DNA of 64,000 nt from an uncultured Gilliamella sp. (GCA_945271295.1 CALYPG010000006.1:59058-123057), one strand, 5' to 3'. Counted from the first letter of the stretch, positions 16,665 through 26,237 are shown. Numbers and translations are program-made. Notes: a model not told the origin generated them from the sequence alone.

Positions 16665-17462
16665 TTAATTAATTTTCTCATTTGCTTCTGCAATCAGATA
16701 GTTAATTAAACAAATCAATAGCGAACATTGAGATAGACTGGAGTAATCATTAGAGAAAAACTCATTACCATAAATGTCAGTTATAGTGATAGTATTGGTC
16801 CAATCATTGGTACTAATTGATTGTAATTGATAATAATGGCATGAATTTATGTTATCAAATTGAATTTTATTTTGAGTTAACACAATATTTTTTTTCTGAT
16901 TATCAAAATTTTTTAAATAATTACGACCAATTGCATAGTTTAGTAAATTGTTTTTATTTTCTATATATTCAAAACTTAATGATTGATTTTGTGCAAGAAG
17001 CGCCAGCTTTTCTTCAAATACTTCATCTATATAGTTTTGTAACCAAGCTTCTTTGTTGCCTCCACCTAATTTATTAGAACTGTAGTATGTTTGGTCATCA
17101 TCCATTTGGATAATGAGAATAGAAATAAAACCATGTCGATCAGGGAATATATAGAAGTTTTTTACCTGATTATAGAAATAACTTACCGATTGTTTCCTTT
17201 TTTTGATTATTAAACCTTTTTCATAAAATTGTATGTCAGTATTTTTACGTGCAAAAAAGACAAATACCGCATAAAGAATTAAATTGATGATGATCGCAAC
17301 AGCAATAAGTACAATAGTTTGGTCTAAGGGTAATAGATGGATTAGGTGAAGGGCTATAAGAGATATAAATTCGAATGCAGATAGAATATAAACTGTCAAT
17401 TTTGGACCAAGTCCTAGTTTAGTAAGATGAACAATCTTTATACCCAAGGATGAAGTTGTCAT
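16665..17462 (-). CDS. Hypothetical membrane protein
   Basis: 265 residues with two adjacent membrane helices (about 25-47 and 50-72) and a cytoplasmic tail rich in Asn, Tyr and Lys. The segment after the helices (NTDIQFYEKGLIIKKRKQSV, then YNQVKNFYIFPDRHG) resembles the strand pattern of PH-like domains in small bacterial membrane proteins. That is only a resemblance. There are no catalytic motifs. It is a single-gene unit with a terminator behind it. Confidence 0.6.
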   Translation of the reverse strand: MTTSSLGIKIVHLTKLGLGPKLTVYILSAFEFISLIALHLIHLLPLDQTIVLIAVAIIINLILYAVFVFFARKNTDIQFYEKGLIIKKRKQSVSYFYNQVKNFYIFPDRHGFISILIIQMDDDQTYYSSNKLGGGNKEAWLQNYIDEVFEEKLALLAQNQSLSFEYIENKNNLLNYAIGRNYLKNFDNQKKNIVLTQNKIQFDNINSCHYYQLQSISTNDWTNTITITDIYGNEFFSNDYSSLSQCSLLICLINYLIAEANEKIN

Positions 17463-17628
17463 ACATTGATTTCCTTTTCTTAAAAATGCTATTAATTATA
17501 GATGTATATCAAAAAATCTAAATTAGATATTACTTAAATTTTTGTAGTGAAGAGTTTAAAATCAAATTATTTTTTTGGCAAATTTTTATGCAAAATTATA
17601 GGGTTATCAAAAGCCCCCCCTTTGATTT

Positions 17629-18519
17629 CTATAAATTTTTATTAACATAATTTTCAATGTATTCTTTAAAAACTCTCACCCGGTTAGGTAGGTAATTTCT
17701 GTCCTTAAATATGAGATAGATTGATCTGGCATTACCTATCCAATCCGGCAAAATTTGTACTAGTTCACCTTTAGCCAGGCTATTTTTGACAAATTGCGAT
17801 GGGACAAAACAGATCCCCATTCCTGCCTTGGCGGCATCTATGATAAGTTCGGTGTCGTCCATAACTAAGCAAGGATTGGCGTGAACTTCGTAGTATTCGG
17901 CTTTATTGGTATTCTTTAATGGCCAAATTAGATTATTGTTGATATTAATCAAATTTTTATCCAATAAATCAACAGGATTAGCACAATCATGTAGGTGTGG
18001 TAAATATTCTTTAGAGGTACATAATATATTTTTCGATATTAACAGTCTTTTGGCTATCCAATCGCTATCGGCTAGATCGCCAACTCTAATTGCAATATCA
18101 ATGTTCATATCCGCTAAATCAACCAATTTATTCGTTGCCATTAAATCTATTTTTATGTCCGGGTACGCTTTTTTAAATGAAAAAATACATTTACCAAACC
18201 ATTGATGAGTTAAGCTAATTGGTGCGGTTACTTTAATGGTTCCACATAGTTTTTGGTGATAATCCTCTAGATTTTCTGCGGTTTCAATGAATTCATCAAC
18301 TAAGTTGGTAAATTTAGCCATATACATTTGCCCTAATGTGGTAAGCGTGATCTTCCTGCTACTCCTATACATCAAAAGGCCACCAATAGCTTGTTCTAAT
18401 TGTGTTAAGCGCCTGCTTATAGTTGGTGAAGGCATTGATAGCTTTTTGGCGGCTTTAACAATACTGCCTTCTTTAATTACGCTAATAAAAATTATGAGAT
18501 CATCAAAAGATAGTTTCAT
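17629..18519 (-). CDS. LysR-family transcriptional regulator
   Basis: 296 residues. The helix-turn-helix is at 3-60 (EGSIVKAAKKLSMPSPTISR), followed by the substrate-binding domain with DIAIRVGDLADSDWIAKRL, typical of the CrgA/DmlR branch. It is divergent from the EamA transporter at 18789 with a 269 bp gap, so it probably controls it. It has no recognised ligand. Confidence 0.85.
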   Translation of the reverse strand: MKLSFDDLIIFISVIKEGSIVKAAKKLSMPSPTISRRLTQLEQAIGGLLMYRSSRKITLTTLGQMYMAKFTNLVDEFIETAENLEDYHQKLCGTIKVTAPISLTHQWFGKCIFSFKKAYPDIKIDLMATNKLVDLADMNIDIAIRVGDLADSDWIAKRLLISKNILCTSKEYLPHLHDCANPVDLLDKNLININNNLIWPLKNTNKAEYYEVHANPCLVMDDTELIIDAAKAGMGICFVPSQFVKNSLAKGELVQILPDWIGNARSIYLIFKDRNYLPNRVRVFKEYIENYVNKNL

Positions 18520-18788
18520 TTTTGAAATTTAATGTTGTTATTTTGTTCATTGTACTATAAATGAAATGAACTTAAAATTAAATTTAGTTTACTAATAAAC
18601 ATCTAAGTTGACTCAAATTATAACGAGTCATTGAATCAAATATCAGCGTTACGGAAATCTAAAAATCATAAACACCTAAAGATAGTGATGTTGTCGAAAT
18701 TTCAATATTTTGAATTAATTCTCCAACAAGAATTACTGATAGCTTCAATAATCTTAGATGCTTTATTTTAGAAATAATGGAGTTTAAA

Positions 18789-19694
18789 ATGAATAATCGT
18801 CAAATGGCATTGTTACTGGTTACATTATCTACCTTTTTTTGGGGATCTAATTTTAACGCTGCAGCAATAGTTGTCACAAAAGTGCCTCCTCTGGTTGCCG
18901 CATCTGAACGTTTTATTATTGCGAGTTTAGTTATTTTTATTTACATGATTATTAAGGCTAAAAATAATATTAGTGTATTTAAATTAAATTGGCTGGCACT
19001 TATTTTACTAGGGTTATGTGGTATTACAGGGTTTAATTTAGCGTTCTTTATTGGGTTGCAAACCACCTCGGCAATTAATGGTGCTCTTATTATGGCTACT
19101 TCGCCAGTAACTACCGCGTTAATTGCCTCAATCATAGATAAACACCAAGTAACTTGGTCACAAAGGGTGGGGATGCTAATTAGTTTGATTGGTGTGGTTT
19201 TGGTGATCAGTAATGGCGATATAACTAATATCATCAAATTACAATTCAGTGGTGGAGATTTAATTATCTTATTAGGCAATTTAGCTTGGGCGATTTATAC
19301 CGTCGGCTGTCGCAAATTTATCGCCAACTCAACCCCATTACAAACCACCAGTTTTACGATGTTATTTGGCTCAATTGGTATATTACTTTTCTCAATATAT
19401 CAAGGTAACTTATTAAAAGAGATTGAAAATATCTCTCTATCTAATCATATGATTCTTATTTATTTGGCAATAGCCGGCGCGGTATTAGCTTATTTATTCT
19501 GGAATGTTGGCATAAAAGAACTAGGTGCTGCAACTACATCAGTATTTTTTAATTTAGTCCCGGTTTTTACGATGTTGCTTGCTCTAATAACAGGCCTAAT
19601 CCCAAATGTATTACAACTAGTAGGCGCCGTTTTGGTGATTGGCGGGGTAATTTATACTACTGGTGCTTATAGGATAATGATAAAAAATCGTTAA
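18789..19694 (+). CDS. EamA/DMT-superfamily transporter
   Basis: 301 residues and ten hydrophobic helices in two EamA halves (roughly 5-140 and 150-295). The opening LLVTLSTFFWGSNFNAA and the helix LGNLAWAIYTVGCRKFI are characteristic. Start 18789 is preferred over ATG 18777, because GGAG lies six bases before the former. It is probably an inner-membrane exporter of a metabolite or amino acid under the divergent LysR. Confidence 0.85.
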   Translation: MNNRQMALLLVTLSTFFWGSNFNAAAIVVTKVPPLVAASERFIIASLVIFIYMIIKAKNNISVFKLNWLALILLGLCGITGFNLAFFIGLQTTSAINGALIMATSPVTTALIASIIDKHQVTWSQRVGMLISLIGVVLVISNGDITNIIKLQFSGGDLIILLGNLAWAIYTVGCRKFIANSTPLQTTSFTMLFGSIGILLFSIYQGNLLKEIENISLSNHMILIYLAIAGAVLAYLFWNVGIKELGAATTSVFFNLVPVFTMLLALITGLIPNVLQLVGAVLVIGGVIYTTGAYRIMIKNR

Positions 19695-19812
19695 AATCTC
19701 TTTAATAAAGTTATGATTGCCTAATTGTAAAGTAGTGTGATTAATTGGTCACAGTATTTAATGAATTTAATCTGTAATAATAGTCATTAAAATCAGTTTT
19801 TAATTAGATAGA

Positions 19813-19956
19813 GTAGCGACCAGATTATTAGTACTGTTTGGTTGTATTGGGACGATCTTTTGTTTAGTTATAGCCAGTGTGGTTGATTCCTACCAAATAC
19901 ATTTATTGATGATGTCCTTAACTGGCTTTTTTGCCGCCTCAGTACCAGCAGCTTAA
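19813..19956 (+). pseudogene. Fragment of an MFS transporter gene
   Basis: 48 codons read VATRLLVLFGCIGTIFCLVI, then LTGFFAASVPAA, then a stop. These are two transmembrane helices and the linking loop of an MFS protein, with neither start nor remainder. It overlaps the start of the Cys-rich reading frame that follows. Confidence 0.55.
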
Positions 19957-20278
19957 TGGTGTATCTCTATTAAAAGAATATGCCAGTTGGGTTTATTGCA
20001 CCGGTTGTAAACAGACCATTGCTTATTTATGCTACGTGACTTACGATAAATGCCATTTTGATTTTGAATGTTGTTGTGGTGCAAAAGGTAAGCTAGATAT
20101 CAGATTCACTAATTCTGAATATCCATTAAATAAACACCCGCTCATTATAGTAAAAAATAGATGTTGTTGCCCTATAGATCAATCACCATTAATAACTTTT
20201 GTTGAAAAAAATTTAATGCATTACAATTGTTATATAGCTTGTGCTAGTTGTAAAAATGAATTTTTCCAAAAAAAATAG
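19931..20278 (+). CDS. Small cysteine-rich, zinc-ribbon-like protein
   Basis: 115 residues with several Cys pairs: YCTGCKQ, CCCGAKG, RCCCPID, ACASCKN. These suggest two metal-binding knuckles. The frame has no ATG near its start. TTG 19931 is the only option and lies within the MFS fragment, so the true 5' end may have been lost and the gene may be a pseudogene. The conserved-looking core begins at SLLKEYASWVYC. No known function. Confidence 0.5.
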   Translation: MPPQYQQLNGVSLLKEYASWVYCTGCKQTIAYLCYVTYDKCHFDFECCCGAKGKLDIRFTNSEYPLNKHPLIIVKNRCCCPIDQSPLITFVEKNLMHYNCYIACASCKNEFFQKK

Positions 20279-20326
20279 CAAACCCTTTAATTTTTTAATC
20301 ATTGGCGGTTGGGGCGTTATAAGGTT

Positions 20327-20442
20327 GATGCTGGGGTATTGTTATTGGTGCACTTGCTGATCCTGCTGTCCGCATTGAAGTGGGTTATGGTTTAGAAGGG
20401 ACACTTACTGATTTAACCACTCGCAATGAGTTTAATTTTTAA
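20327..20442 (+). pseudogene. Remnant of a TPM-domain (YgcG-like) protein
   Basis: Two frames joined by a shift near 20345 give DAGVLLLV and then ALADPAVRIEVGYGLEGTLT, followed by DLTTR. This is the core of the TPM domain (GVLLLVALxDRKVRIEVGYGLEG). The start and C-terminal tail are missing. The rest of 20443-20717 holds no gene I can recognise. Confidence 0.65.
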
Positions 20443-20717
20443 TCTCTTTGATAAATCATAGATATGATATCAATCTACGTTTTGTTTTTTATTCTAAGTG
20501 ACATTCAAAGCGTAGATAACTCACCCAATAAATATTGGTTTTTACCGAACGGTGATTTTCTTAAATATAGCTAATTAATAAAAGTTAACAATACCAAATC
20601 AAAAGCTTGAAAAGTATTAGCATGATTACATCCTCTTTTTTACTTAATACCCTTTACTTACAATACATTATATTCTGTGTTATATTTTCCCTAATTCCCC
20701 CTAACTGTTAATGTTCA

Positions 20718-21413
20718 ATGGATATCAAATTAGCTAAAAATGATAAACGTTATATTGAAGGCGCTGATGATGTATATAGCATCATGCAGCGTGTCCTTTT
20801 ACGTGATAATAAAATTGACCAAGAAAAAGAGCATTTCTGGATGATTGGCATGAACGAAGCCGGATACATTCTTTATATTGAGCTGATTGCCCTTGGTACT
20901 TATAGATCAGTTGATATTGAACCTATGAATGTATTTCGGGTCGCTGTTATGAAAAATGCTTCCCGCGTTATTGCTGTTCATAATCATCCTACTGGACGAC
21001 TAGAGCCTTCTGATGCCGATAAAGAAGTAACGGATCGTTTAATTCAAGTAGGACGTATTTTAAATATTACCTTTGTTGATCATTTGATTATTTCACCTGT
21101 TAATTATTCTAGTTTTAGAGCAACTGGTTTAATGGACGAGTTAGAAAAAAGCCTTAAATATGTGCCTACTTATTTGGTAATTGAGCAGATTAGGAAAGAA
21201 GAAAGGAGGATTGCTAAGGAGAAGTTAGCTTTAGAGAAAGATAAGACAAAAGTTGCAAAAGATAAATCTAAAGAGTTAGAACAACAGATTATTGCAGCAG
21301 TTCATTTTTTGAAATGCAAAGAGATCCCTATAGAGCAGATAGCAAAAATTTTAAATATAACGGTTAAAGATATCCAAAATATTTTAAAGAAGAAAATCAT
21401 AGTTCGAGAGTAA
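20718..21413 (+). CDS. RadC-like JAB-domain protein with C-terminal helix-turn-helix
   Basis: 231 residues. A JAB/MPN metallo-hydrolase-like domain spans residues ~15-145, with the metal motif HNHPTGRLEPSDAD (HxHP...PSxxD) near residue 93 and the preceding ELIALGTYRSVDIEP strand seen in RadC proteins. It lacks the N-terminal helix-hairpin-helix of chromosomal RadC. A Lys/Glu coiled coil at 155-185 leads to a helix-turn-helix at ~195-228 (IEQIAKILNITVKDIQNILK). It ends 74 bp before the SIR2-APAZ gene on the same strand and so may belong to that defence operon. RadC proteins are frequent passengers of mobile defence islands; the function is unknown. Confidence 0.8.
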   Translation: MDIKLAKNDKRYIEGADDVYSIMQRVLLRDNKIDQEKEHFWMIGMNEAGYILYIELIALGTYRSVDIEPMNVFRVAVMKNASRVIAVHNHPTGRLEPSDADKEVTDRLIQVGRILNITFVDHLIISPVNYSSFRATGLMDELEKSLKYVPTYLVIEQIRKEERRIAKEKLALEKDKTKVAKDKSKELEQQIIAAVHFLKCKEIPIEQIAKILNITVKDIQNILKKKIIVRE

Positions 21414-21487
21414 ACTGTTTTTTTAAGTAAATAACAACAATTACGCAAGTTTTAATTATATTGCGTTTTATTAGGATAAGTAATACT

Positions 21488-23311
21488 GTGTCTGAGATAA
21501 GAGAAATAACAGGATCACAATTCGCTACTGAGTTCTGTTTGAAAGACAGACAACTAGCATGGTTTTTGGGAGCTGGGGCATCAGCATCAGCGGGAATACC
21601 GACTGGTTATGATATGATAATTGACTTTAAAAAAAAATTATTCTGTCAGTTATCAAGTATCAAACCACGAGAAGTTGATGCTAATGATCCAGTTTGGCTC
21701 GAAAGAATTAACTATTATCTATCTAAACATTCATCGCTACCTCCTTCTAATGATCCTCTTGAATATGCTGCTGCATTTGAGAAAATTTATCCTACTCCAG
21801 ATTTGAGGAGAATTTATATAGAGAATGCTATTAGAAAAGGTTCTCCTTCATTTGGTCATAAAGTTTTAGCATCTCTAATAACTACAAAGAAAATACCTTG
21901 TCTTTTTACTACTAATTTTGACTCTCTTATTGAAAGTACAGCAACGGTTACTGACCAAATGGTTGATGCTTCACTTCGGGCTCATTTAACCGTAGCTGCA
22001 ATAGATAACGCCGATAGGGCTGTACATTGCATGAGGGAATCGCGTTGGCCGTTATTGGCTAAGTTGCATGGGGATTTTCAATCTATTCAATTAAAAAATA
22101 CAAACGAAGAATTACAAACACAAGATAGTAAAATGAGAACAATACTAACATCTTGTTGTTCTCGATTTGGTTTTATCATTGTTGGCTATAGTGGTAGAGA
22201 TAAATCAATTATGGATACATTGACTGAGGCAATATCTCAACCTAACCCATTCCCTGGTGGGATATATTGGGTAGCTCGTTCAGAAAAAAATCTTCTACCT
22301 GCCGTAAAAGCTTTTTTTAATACTGCTATTGATGCAGGGATTAATGTAACACTTATAAAGTCACAAACGTTTGATGAGCTTAATGCCGATATCGCAGAAC
22401 AGATTGATTTTCCAGAAAAGCTTAATGATTATATTTATCAATCTAAAACAAAAATAAATACTTCTCATAATTTTAGAATTTATGAGGAAAATCGCTCTTT
22501 TCCCGTTTTACAATGTTCAACAATTCCAATTCTTTCATTACCTAAATTTGCACGACATATTAAGATTGATAAGCCACTGACAACAATACAAGCTAGAGAG
22601 TTAATCAAAGAAGCAAAGGTTAGAGCAATTGTAACTAGTAATGGTTTGGAAATTGCAGCATTTGGGGCAGATAAAGAGTTAGAAAGAGCTTTTAAAGATG
22701 TTAATGGAAAATTATTAGGTAGAATAGAATTAGATGCAGCAAAAGATAGTTGGGCTTTAGGATTGATTTATGATGCCCTTACGCGTGCAATGTGTAGAAA
22801 CCAACCTCTATTTGCACGTATGCGTCGTAGTGGGCATTTAATTTTAGTAAAAAGTAGTGAAATTAAGGGAGGGGAACATAATACTCTCAAGTTGTCCCAA
22901 CTTAAGGCTGCATATTCAGCCCCTCTATTTGGTAGTATCTCTAAATGTAATATAAACTATAATGAAGGTGTTCAAATTAAGTTGGAGAATTTCCTCGATA
23001 AATGGTGGTGCTGTTTTGAACCTACAACTTTCGTAGCGGATCAAATAGGTGATGATAAGCAAATTCGAAGTATAATAACTGATTGGCGTAGAGAGTTATG
23101 GGCAAAAAGATATAATTCTAAATGGGCAAAAATCATTACAGCGTGGGCAAATATTTTATCTGGGGATAATGGCGGCAGGTTAGAAACATTTAATATTAAT
23201 AGTGATGAAGGACAAGATGCTGTATTTCAAATATCTTCAATAACAGCATGGAGTCGACCTAGTCATGACCATCACTACTTTCATCGAGGAGAAAAGCAAT
23301 ATGGATTATAA
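21488..23311 (+). CDS. SIR2-APAZ protein of a short prokaryotic Argonaute (SPARSA) system
   Basis: 607 residues from GTG 21488, which has AGGA about 11 bases upstream; TTG 21461 is an alternative. The SIR2 fold occupies about 15-290. It has the NAD site FLGAGASASAGIP (28-32 for GAGAS), FTTNFDSLIE (Asn about 142), LHGDF (His about 194) and VGYSGRDKSIMDTL. The remaining ~300 residues fit the position and length of APAZ, which binds the Argonaute. In this family the Argonaute senses invader nucleic acid through an RNA guide and the SIR2 domain then destroys NAD+, killing or arresting the cell. The stop overlaps the Argonaute start by 11 bp, so translation is coupled. All key SIR2 residues look intact. 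Confidence 0.88.
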   Translation: MSEIREITGSQFATEFCLKDRQLAWFLGAGASASAGIPTGYDMIIDFKKKLFCQLSSIKPREVDANDPVWLERINYYLSKHSSLPPSNDPLEYAAAFEKIYPTPDLRRIYIENAIRKGSPSFGHKVLASLITTKKIPCLFTTNFDSLIESTATVTDQMVDASLRAHLTVAAIDNADRAVHCMRESRWPLLAKLHGDFQSIQLKNTNEELQTQDSKMRTILTSCCSRFGFIIVGYSGRDKSIMDTLTEAISQPNPFPGGIYWVARSEKNLLPAVKAFFNTAIDAGINVTLIKSQTFDELNADIAEQIDFPEKLNDYIYQSKTKINTSHNFRIYEENRSFPVLQCSTIPILSLPKFARHIKIDKPLTTIQARELIKEAKVRAIVTSNGLEIAAFGADKELERAFKDVNGKLLGRIELDAAKDSWALGLIYDALTRAMCRNQPLFARMRRSGHLILVKSSEIKGGEHNTLKLSQLKAAYSAPLFGSISKCNINYNEGVQIKLENFLDKWWCCFEPTTFVADQIGDDKQIRSIITDWRRELWAKRYNSKWAKIITAWANILSGDNGGRLETFNINSDEGQDAVFQISSITAWSRPSHDHHYFHRGEKQYGL

Positions 23312-24746
23312 AAATTCAAAGCTACCTCCATTTCTACTTTTAGATGAACCCCAATTAACATTTAATCCCGATGATTCTTTTCTTGATGTGAATCCGTTAC
23401 GTGGGCTTAATAAATTTGGAGCTTATAATAAAGAAAGTTTTCAAAAATATACAACCGCAGTGCGAATTGCCACAATAATTCCAGAAAATGGGGGTTCTAA
23501 AATTAAAGAATTAGTTAATACACTACGAACACCTCATTATCCGAATGATCGTAAAGAATATGTCTCAGAATTTAATGGATTTGAAAAATTATTTGGTATC
23601 CCCTTGGTTGCGTCCCAAACAAAACTCGCACATATTAAATGGCCTAATGATCTCAATAATTTTTTATATAATGGTAACCCTTCAGTAAAGTTAATGCAGG
23701 CAATAAAAAATAGCATTGAACAATTAATGAATATTCGAGATCAATTTGATGTTGTTTTGATTTATCTTCCTAAAATATGGGAGTTTGCTCTCAAAACCCC
23801 TAGCTTTGATGCTCATGATTATATTAAAGCTATAAGCGCTCAGTCTGGAATACCAACACAAGTAATAAATGATCGTGCTTTTACTTTTAATTACAAAGCA
23901 TCTTTAGCATGGCGACTATCAATTGCTTTATATGTAAAAGCAGGTGGTATTCCATGGAAATTAGCCCCCTTACCAGGAATTCCTGAAAATACAGCTTATA
24001 TTGGTCTTGCATATGCATTAAAAGATAATTTACAAGGAACACACTATGTCACCTGTTGTTCCCAAGTGTTTGATGCAGACGGTGGTGGAATGCAGTTTGT
24101 TGCATTTGAAGCACGTGATCCTGTAGAAAATATTGAAGATGCTAGAAGAAATCCTTTCTTAAGTCGTAATGATATGCGTTCTGTATTAGCTAGAAGTTTA
24201 AATTTATATCAAACTCGTAATGGTGGGATGCTACCTCGTAGATTAGTTATACATAAAACTACTCCTTTTAAAACAGATGAATTAGATGGAGCTTTTGATG
24301 CGCTATCAGCGATTAAAGAGGTTGAATGTATTCAAGTAACCAGTAATCCTGGTTTACGTGGAGTATGGCTAAAGAAAAGCCAAGAAAGTGGAAAGATAAG
24401 TGAGCCTGATGGGTATCCAGTTCCTAGAGGAACTGTTTTACAGAGAACTGAGAAATCAGCATTAATATGGGTTGCCGGTAATGCACCAAGTGCTTCTTTA
24501 AAAAATGATTATTATCAAGGGAAAAAAAGTATTCCTTGCCCAATAAATATAACACGTTTTACAGGGGATAGTCCGATGCAGTTCAGTGCGTTAGAAGCTC
24601 TAGCATTAACGAAAATGGATTGGAATAATGATGCACTTTATGATCCTGTTCCAGTTACTATTCGGTACTCTCAGCAGTTAGCAAAAATTATTGCTAATGT
24701 CCCTGATTTGCCGAGTAATGCTTACGCATATAGATTATTTATGTGA
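23301..24746 (+). CDS. Short prokaryotic Argonaute (MID-PIWI)
   Basis: 481 residues from ATG 23301, preceded by GAGGAG; an earlier in-frame ATG at 23265 is inside the SIR2-APAZ gene and less likely. It has only the MID and PIWI halves, the length expected of short pAgos (no N or PAZ domain). MID-like sequence spans about 150-225 (HDYIKAISAQSGIPTQVI). PIWI strands include YIGLAYALKD, SQVFDADGGGMQF, PRRLVIHKTTPF and the C-terminal PSNAYAYRLFM typical of PIWI ends. Short pAgos usually lack the cleavage tetrad, and I cannot place a full one here. The partner is the overlapping SIR2-APAZ protein. Confidence 0.88.
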   Translation: MDYKNSKLPPFLLLDEPQLTFNPDDSFLDVNPLRGLNKFGAYNKESFQKYTTAVRIATIIPENGGSKIKELVNTLRTPHYPNDRKEYVSEFNGFEKLFGIPLVASQTKLAHIKWPNDLNNFLYNGNPSVKLMQAIKNSIEQLMNIRDQFDVVLIYLPKIWEFALKTPSFDAHDYIKAISAQSGIPTQVINDRAFTFNYKASLAWRLSIALYVKAGGIPWKLAPLPGIPENTAYIGLAYALKDNLQGTHYVTCCSQVFDADGGGMQFVAFEARDPVENIEDARRNPFLSRNDMRSVLARSLNLYQTRNGGMLPRRLVIHKTTPFKTDELDGAFDALSAIKEVECIQVTSNPGLRGVWLKKSQESGKISEPDGYPVPRGTVLQRTEKSALIWVAGNAPSASLKNDYYQGKKSIPCPINITRFTGDSPMQFSALEALALTKMDWNNDALYDPVPVTIRYSQQLAKIIANVPDLPSNAYAYRLFM

Positions 24747-24888
24747 AGTAATTAATAAAAATAACGATGATAACATTTAATTTTTATTCAGATGTTTATA
24801 TTAAGTAAGTTTCAATATAAAAGAATTAAGAATCGTTTTAGTTTAGATCACATTACTTACTGATAAATTAATATCCGAGTTAGCTCAT

Positions 24889-25363
24889 TCATAAATTGTA
24901 AACAGTTTTAATATACCTCCCCCTGCCATCCCCATGCCCCAAATCCATCGAAGTCATGGCAAGGGCTTCTTTGTCTGAATAACCCTGCTCTTTGTAGTAT
25001 TGTATCGCATCTTGAGCCCAAGCATACTTTAAACTATGTGGGGCAATAGTGTCGGTTCGTCCTGTGACGCTGGTTTGGTTTCGCCAGTAGGTAATAGCTG
25101 TTTTAAATTGGGTTTATACATCATGGCAGCTGGACATTTTGTTGTGTCTTCATGGTTAAGGCGTTATTAATCACTTATAGCGTTTTTGTGAGTTGAAGAT
25201 ATGAATAACTCTTGGGCTATCACCTTTGGTACCAAGAACAAAATAATTATTGTCTTGCCTTGCTTGGATCAATAAGATTTTTGCTGTAACAATGAGCTAA
25301 TTTTTCAGTGCGTTGAATCATTTCTGTACGTACGTGTTCAGGCTCATCATTAAATTTAGGCAT
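24889..25363 (-). pseudogene. Decayed tyrosine integrase
   Basis: Minus-strand pieces in shifting frames make one integrase. They are a start (MPKFNDEPEHVRTEMIQRTE), then VLGTKGDSPRVIHIFNSQKR after a stop and shift, and finally the catalytic end. The end reads APHSLKYAWAQDAIQYYKEQ, then MTSMDLGHGDGRGRYIKTVY. The last parts hold the HxLK and LGHG motifs and the C-terminal Tyr. The type resembles integrases of integrative elements. It directly flanks the Argonaute operon and suggests how the island arrived. The rest of the 24747-25484 gap carries no gene. Confidence 0.75.
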
Positions 25364-25484
25364 ACCAGATATAAATCTCTTTCTATTTCTAATTAATTAT
25401 TTTTATTAAAGGTCTTATTAATTATTTATAGCTAATTTCAATAAATTATGTGTCCAGTCATCTCTATTAATATAAATTGTATTT

Positions 25485-26237
25485 TTAACTAAAATGTTCA
25501 AGTAGATTTACTGAAGAAAAAATATAGCCGTCAAAATCAATCGATGTTTTATCTGATATATTCATTAATACATTTTTTTCATTTTCAATATGTTGCCACA
25601 TCGCTTTATAAGTTCCTTCACTATCACGGCGGCATAATGCAGCTAATATTTGCTGGTGATCTGCATACCATTTTAGGCGATAACCTTTAGTATTGGTGTG
25701 TTCAGCTAGTTGTTCCCAATTAAACGATTTTTTTTTATGTTCCCATAAATTTTTAAGAGCATTAACTAGCATTTGATTTTGAGTCGCTTCAGCTATAGTA
25801 AGGTGAAATTGTAAATCGTTTTCTTTATTAGATTTATTATTAGTTGTCGCTTGTAATTCTTGTTCAAGTATTCTTTTTAGAGTCTCAATATTCGCTATCG
25901 TAATCATTTGGGAAGCAAACGCTGCAATATTAGTTTCTAATAACTGACTAGCTTGTAATAACTCAAATGGCCCCATAATTCGTGATTGTAATGAATTGGG
26001 TTTATTAATAACATAAACACCAGAACTTTGTTTTATAGAGATAAAACCTTTGACTTCTAAGGCGATCAATGCTTCGCGAACAATGGTTCGACTAACGCCA
26101 TAAGCATCGGCAATAGTTCTTTCAGGTGGTAATTTAGAACCCAGAGGATACTCTCCAGAACTAATTTGTTCTAATAATACCTGTGCTATTTCTTGATATT
26201 GCTTCTTATAATCTTGATTAATGTTATTTTCAGACAA
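25485..26237 (-). CDS. GntR-family (FadR/FCD subfamily) regulator
   Basis: 250 residues. The winged helix is at 12-80 with LPPERTIADAYGVSRTIVRE and the wing LEVKGFISIKQSSGVYV. An all-helical FCD domain follows, with the metal-type His in QFHLTIAEATQNQML and the C-terminal YADHQQILAAL. It is the last gene of a leftward cluster after PTS IIB, with only 73 bp between, and is likely the repressor of the beta-glucoside PTS genes. The ligand is probably a sugar phosphate or sugar acid. Confidence 0.85.
   Translation of the reverse strand: MSENNINQDYKKQYQEIAQVLLEQISSGEYPLGSKLPPERTIADAYGVSRTIVREALIALEVKGFISIKQSSGVYVINKPNSLQSRIMGPFELLQASQLLETNIAAFASQMITIANIETLKRILEQELQATTNNKSNKENDLQFHLTIAEATQNQMLVNALKNLWEHKKKSFNWEQLAEHTNTKGYRLKWYADHQQILAALCRRDSEGTYKAMWQHIENEKNVLMNISDKTSIDFDGYIFSSVNLLEHFS

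Noticed and set aside
23301..24746. Catalytically active, long-type Argonaute
   Set aside because: The protein is too short for N and PAZ domains, and a full DEDX tetrad could not be placed.
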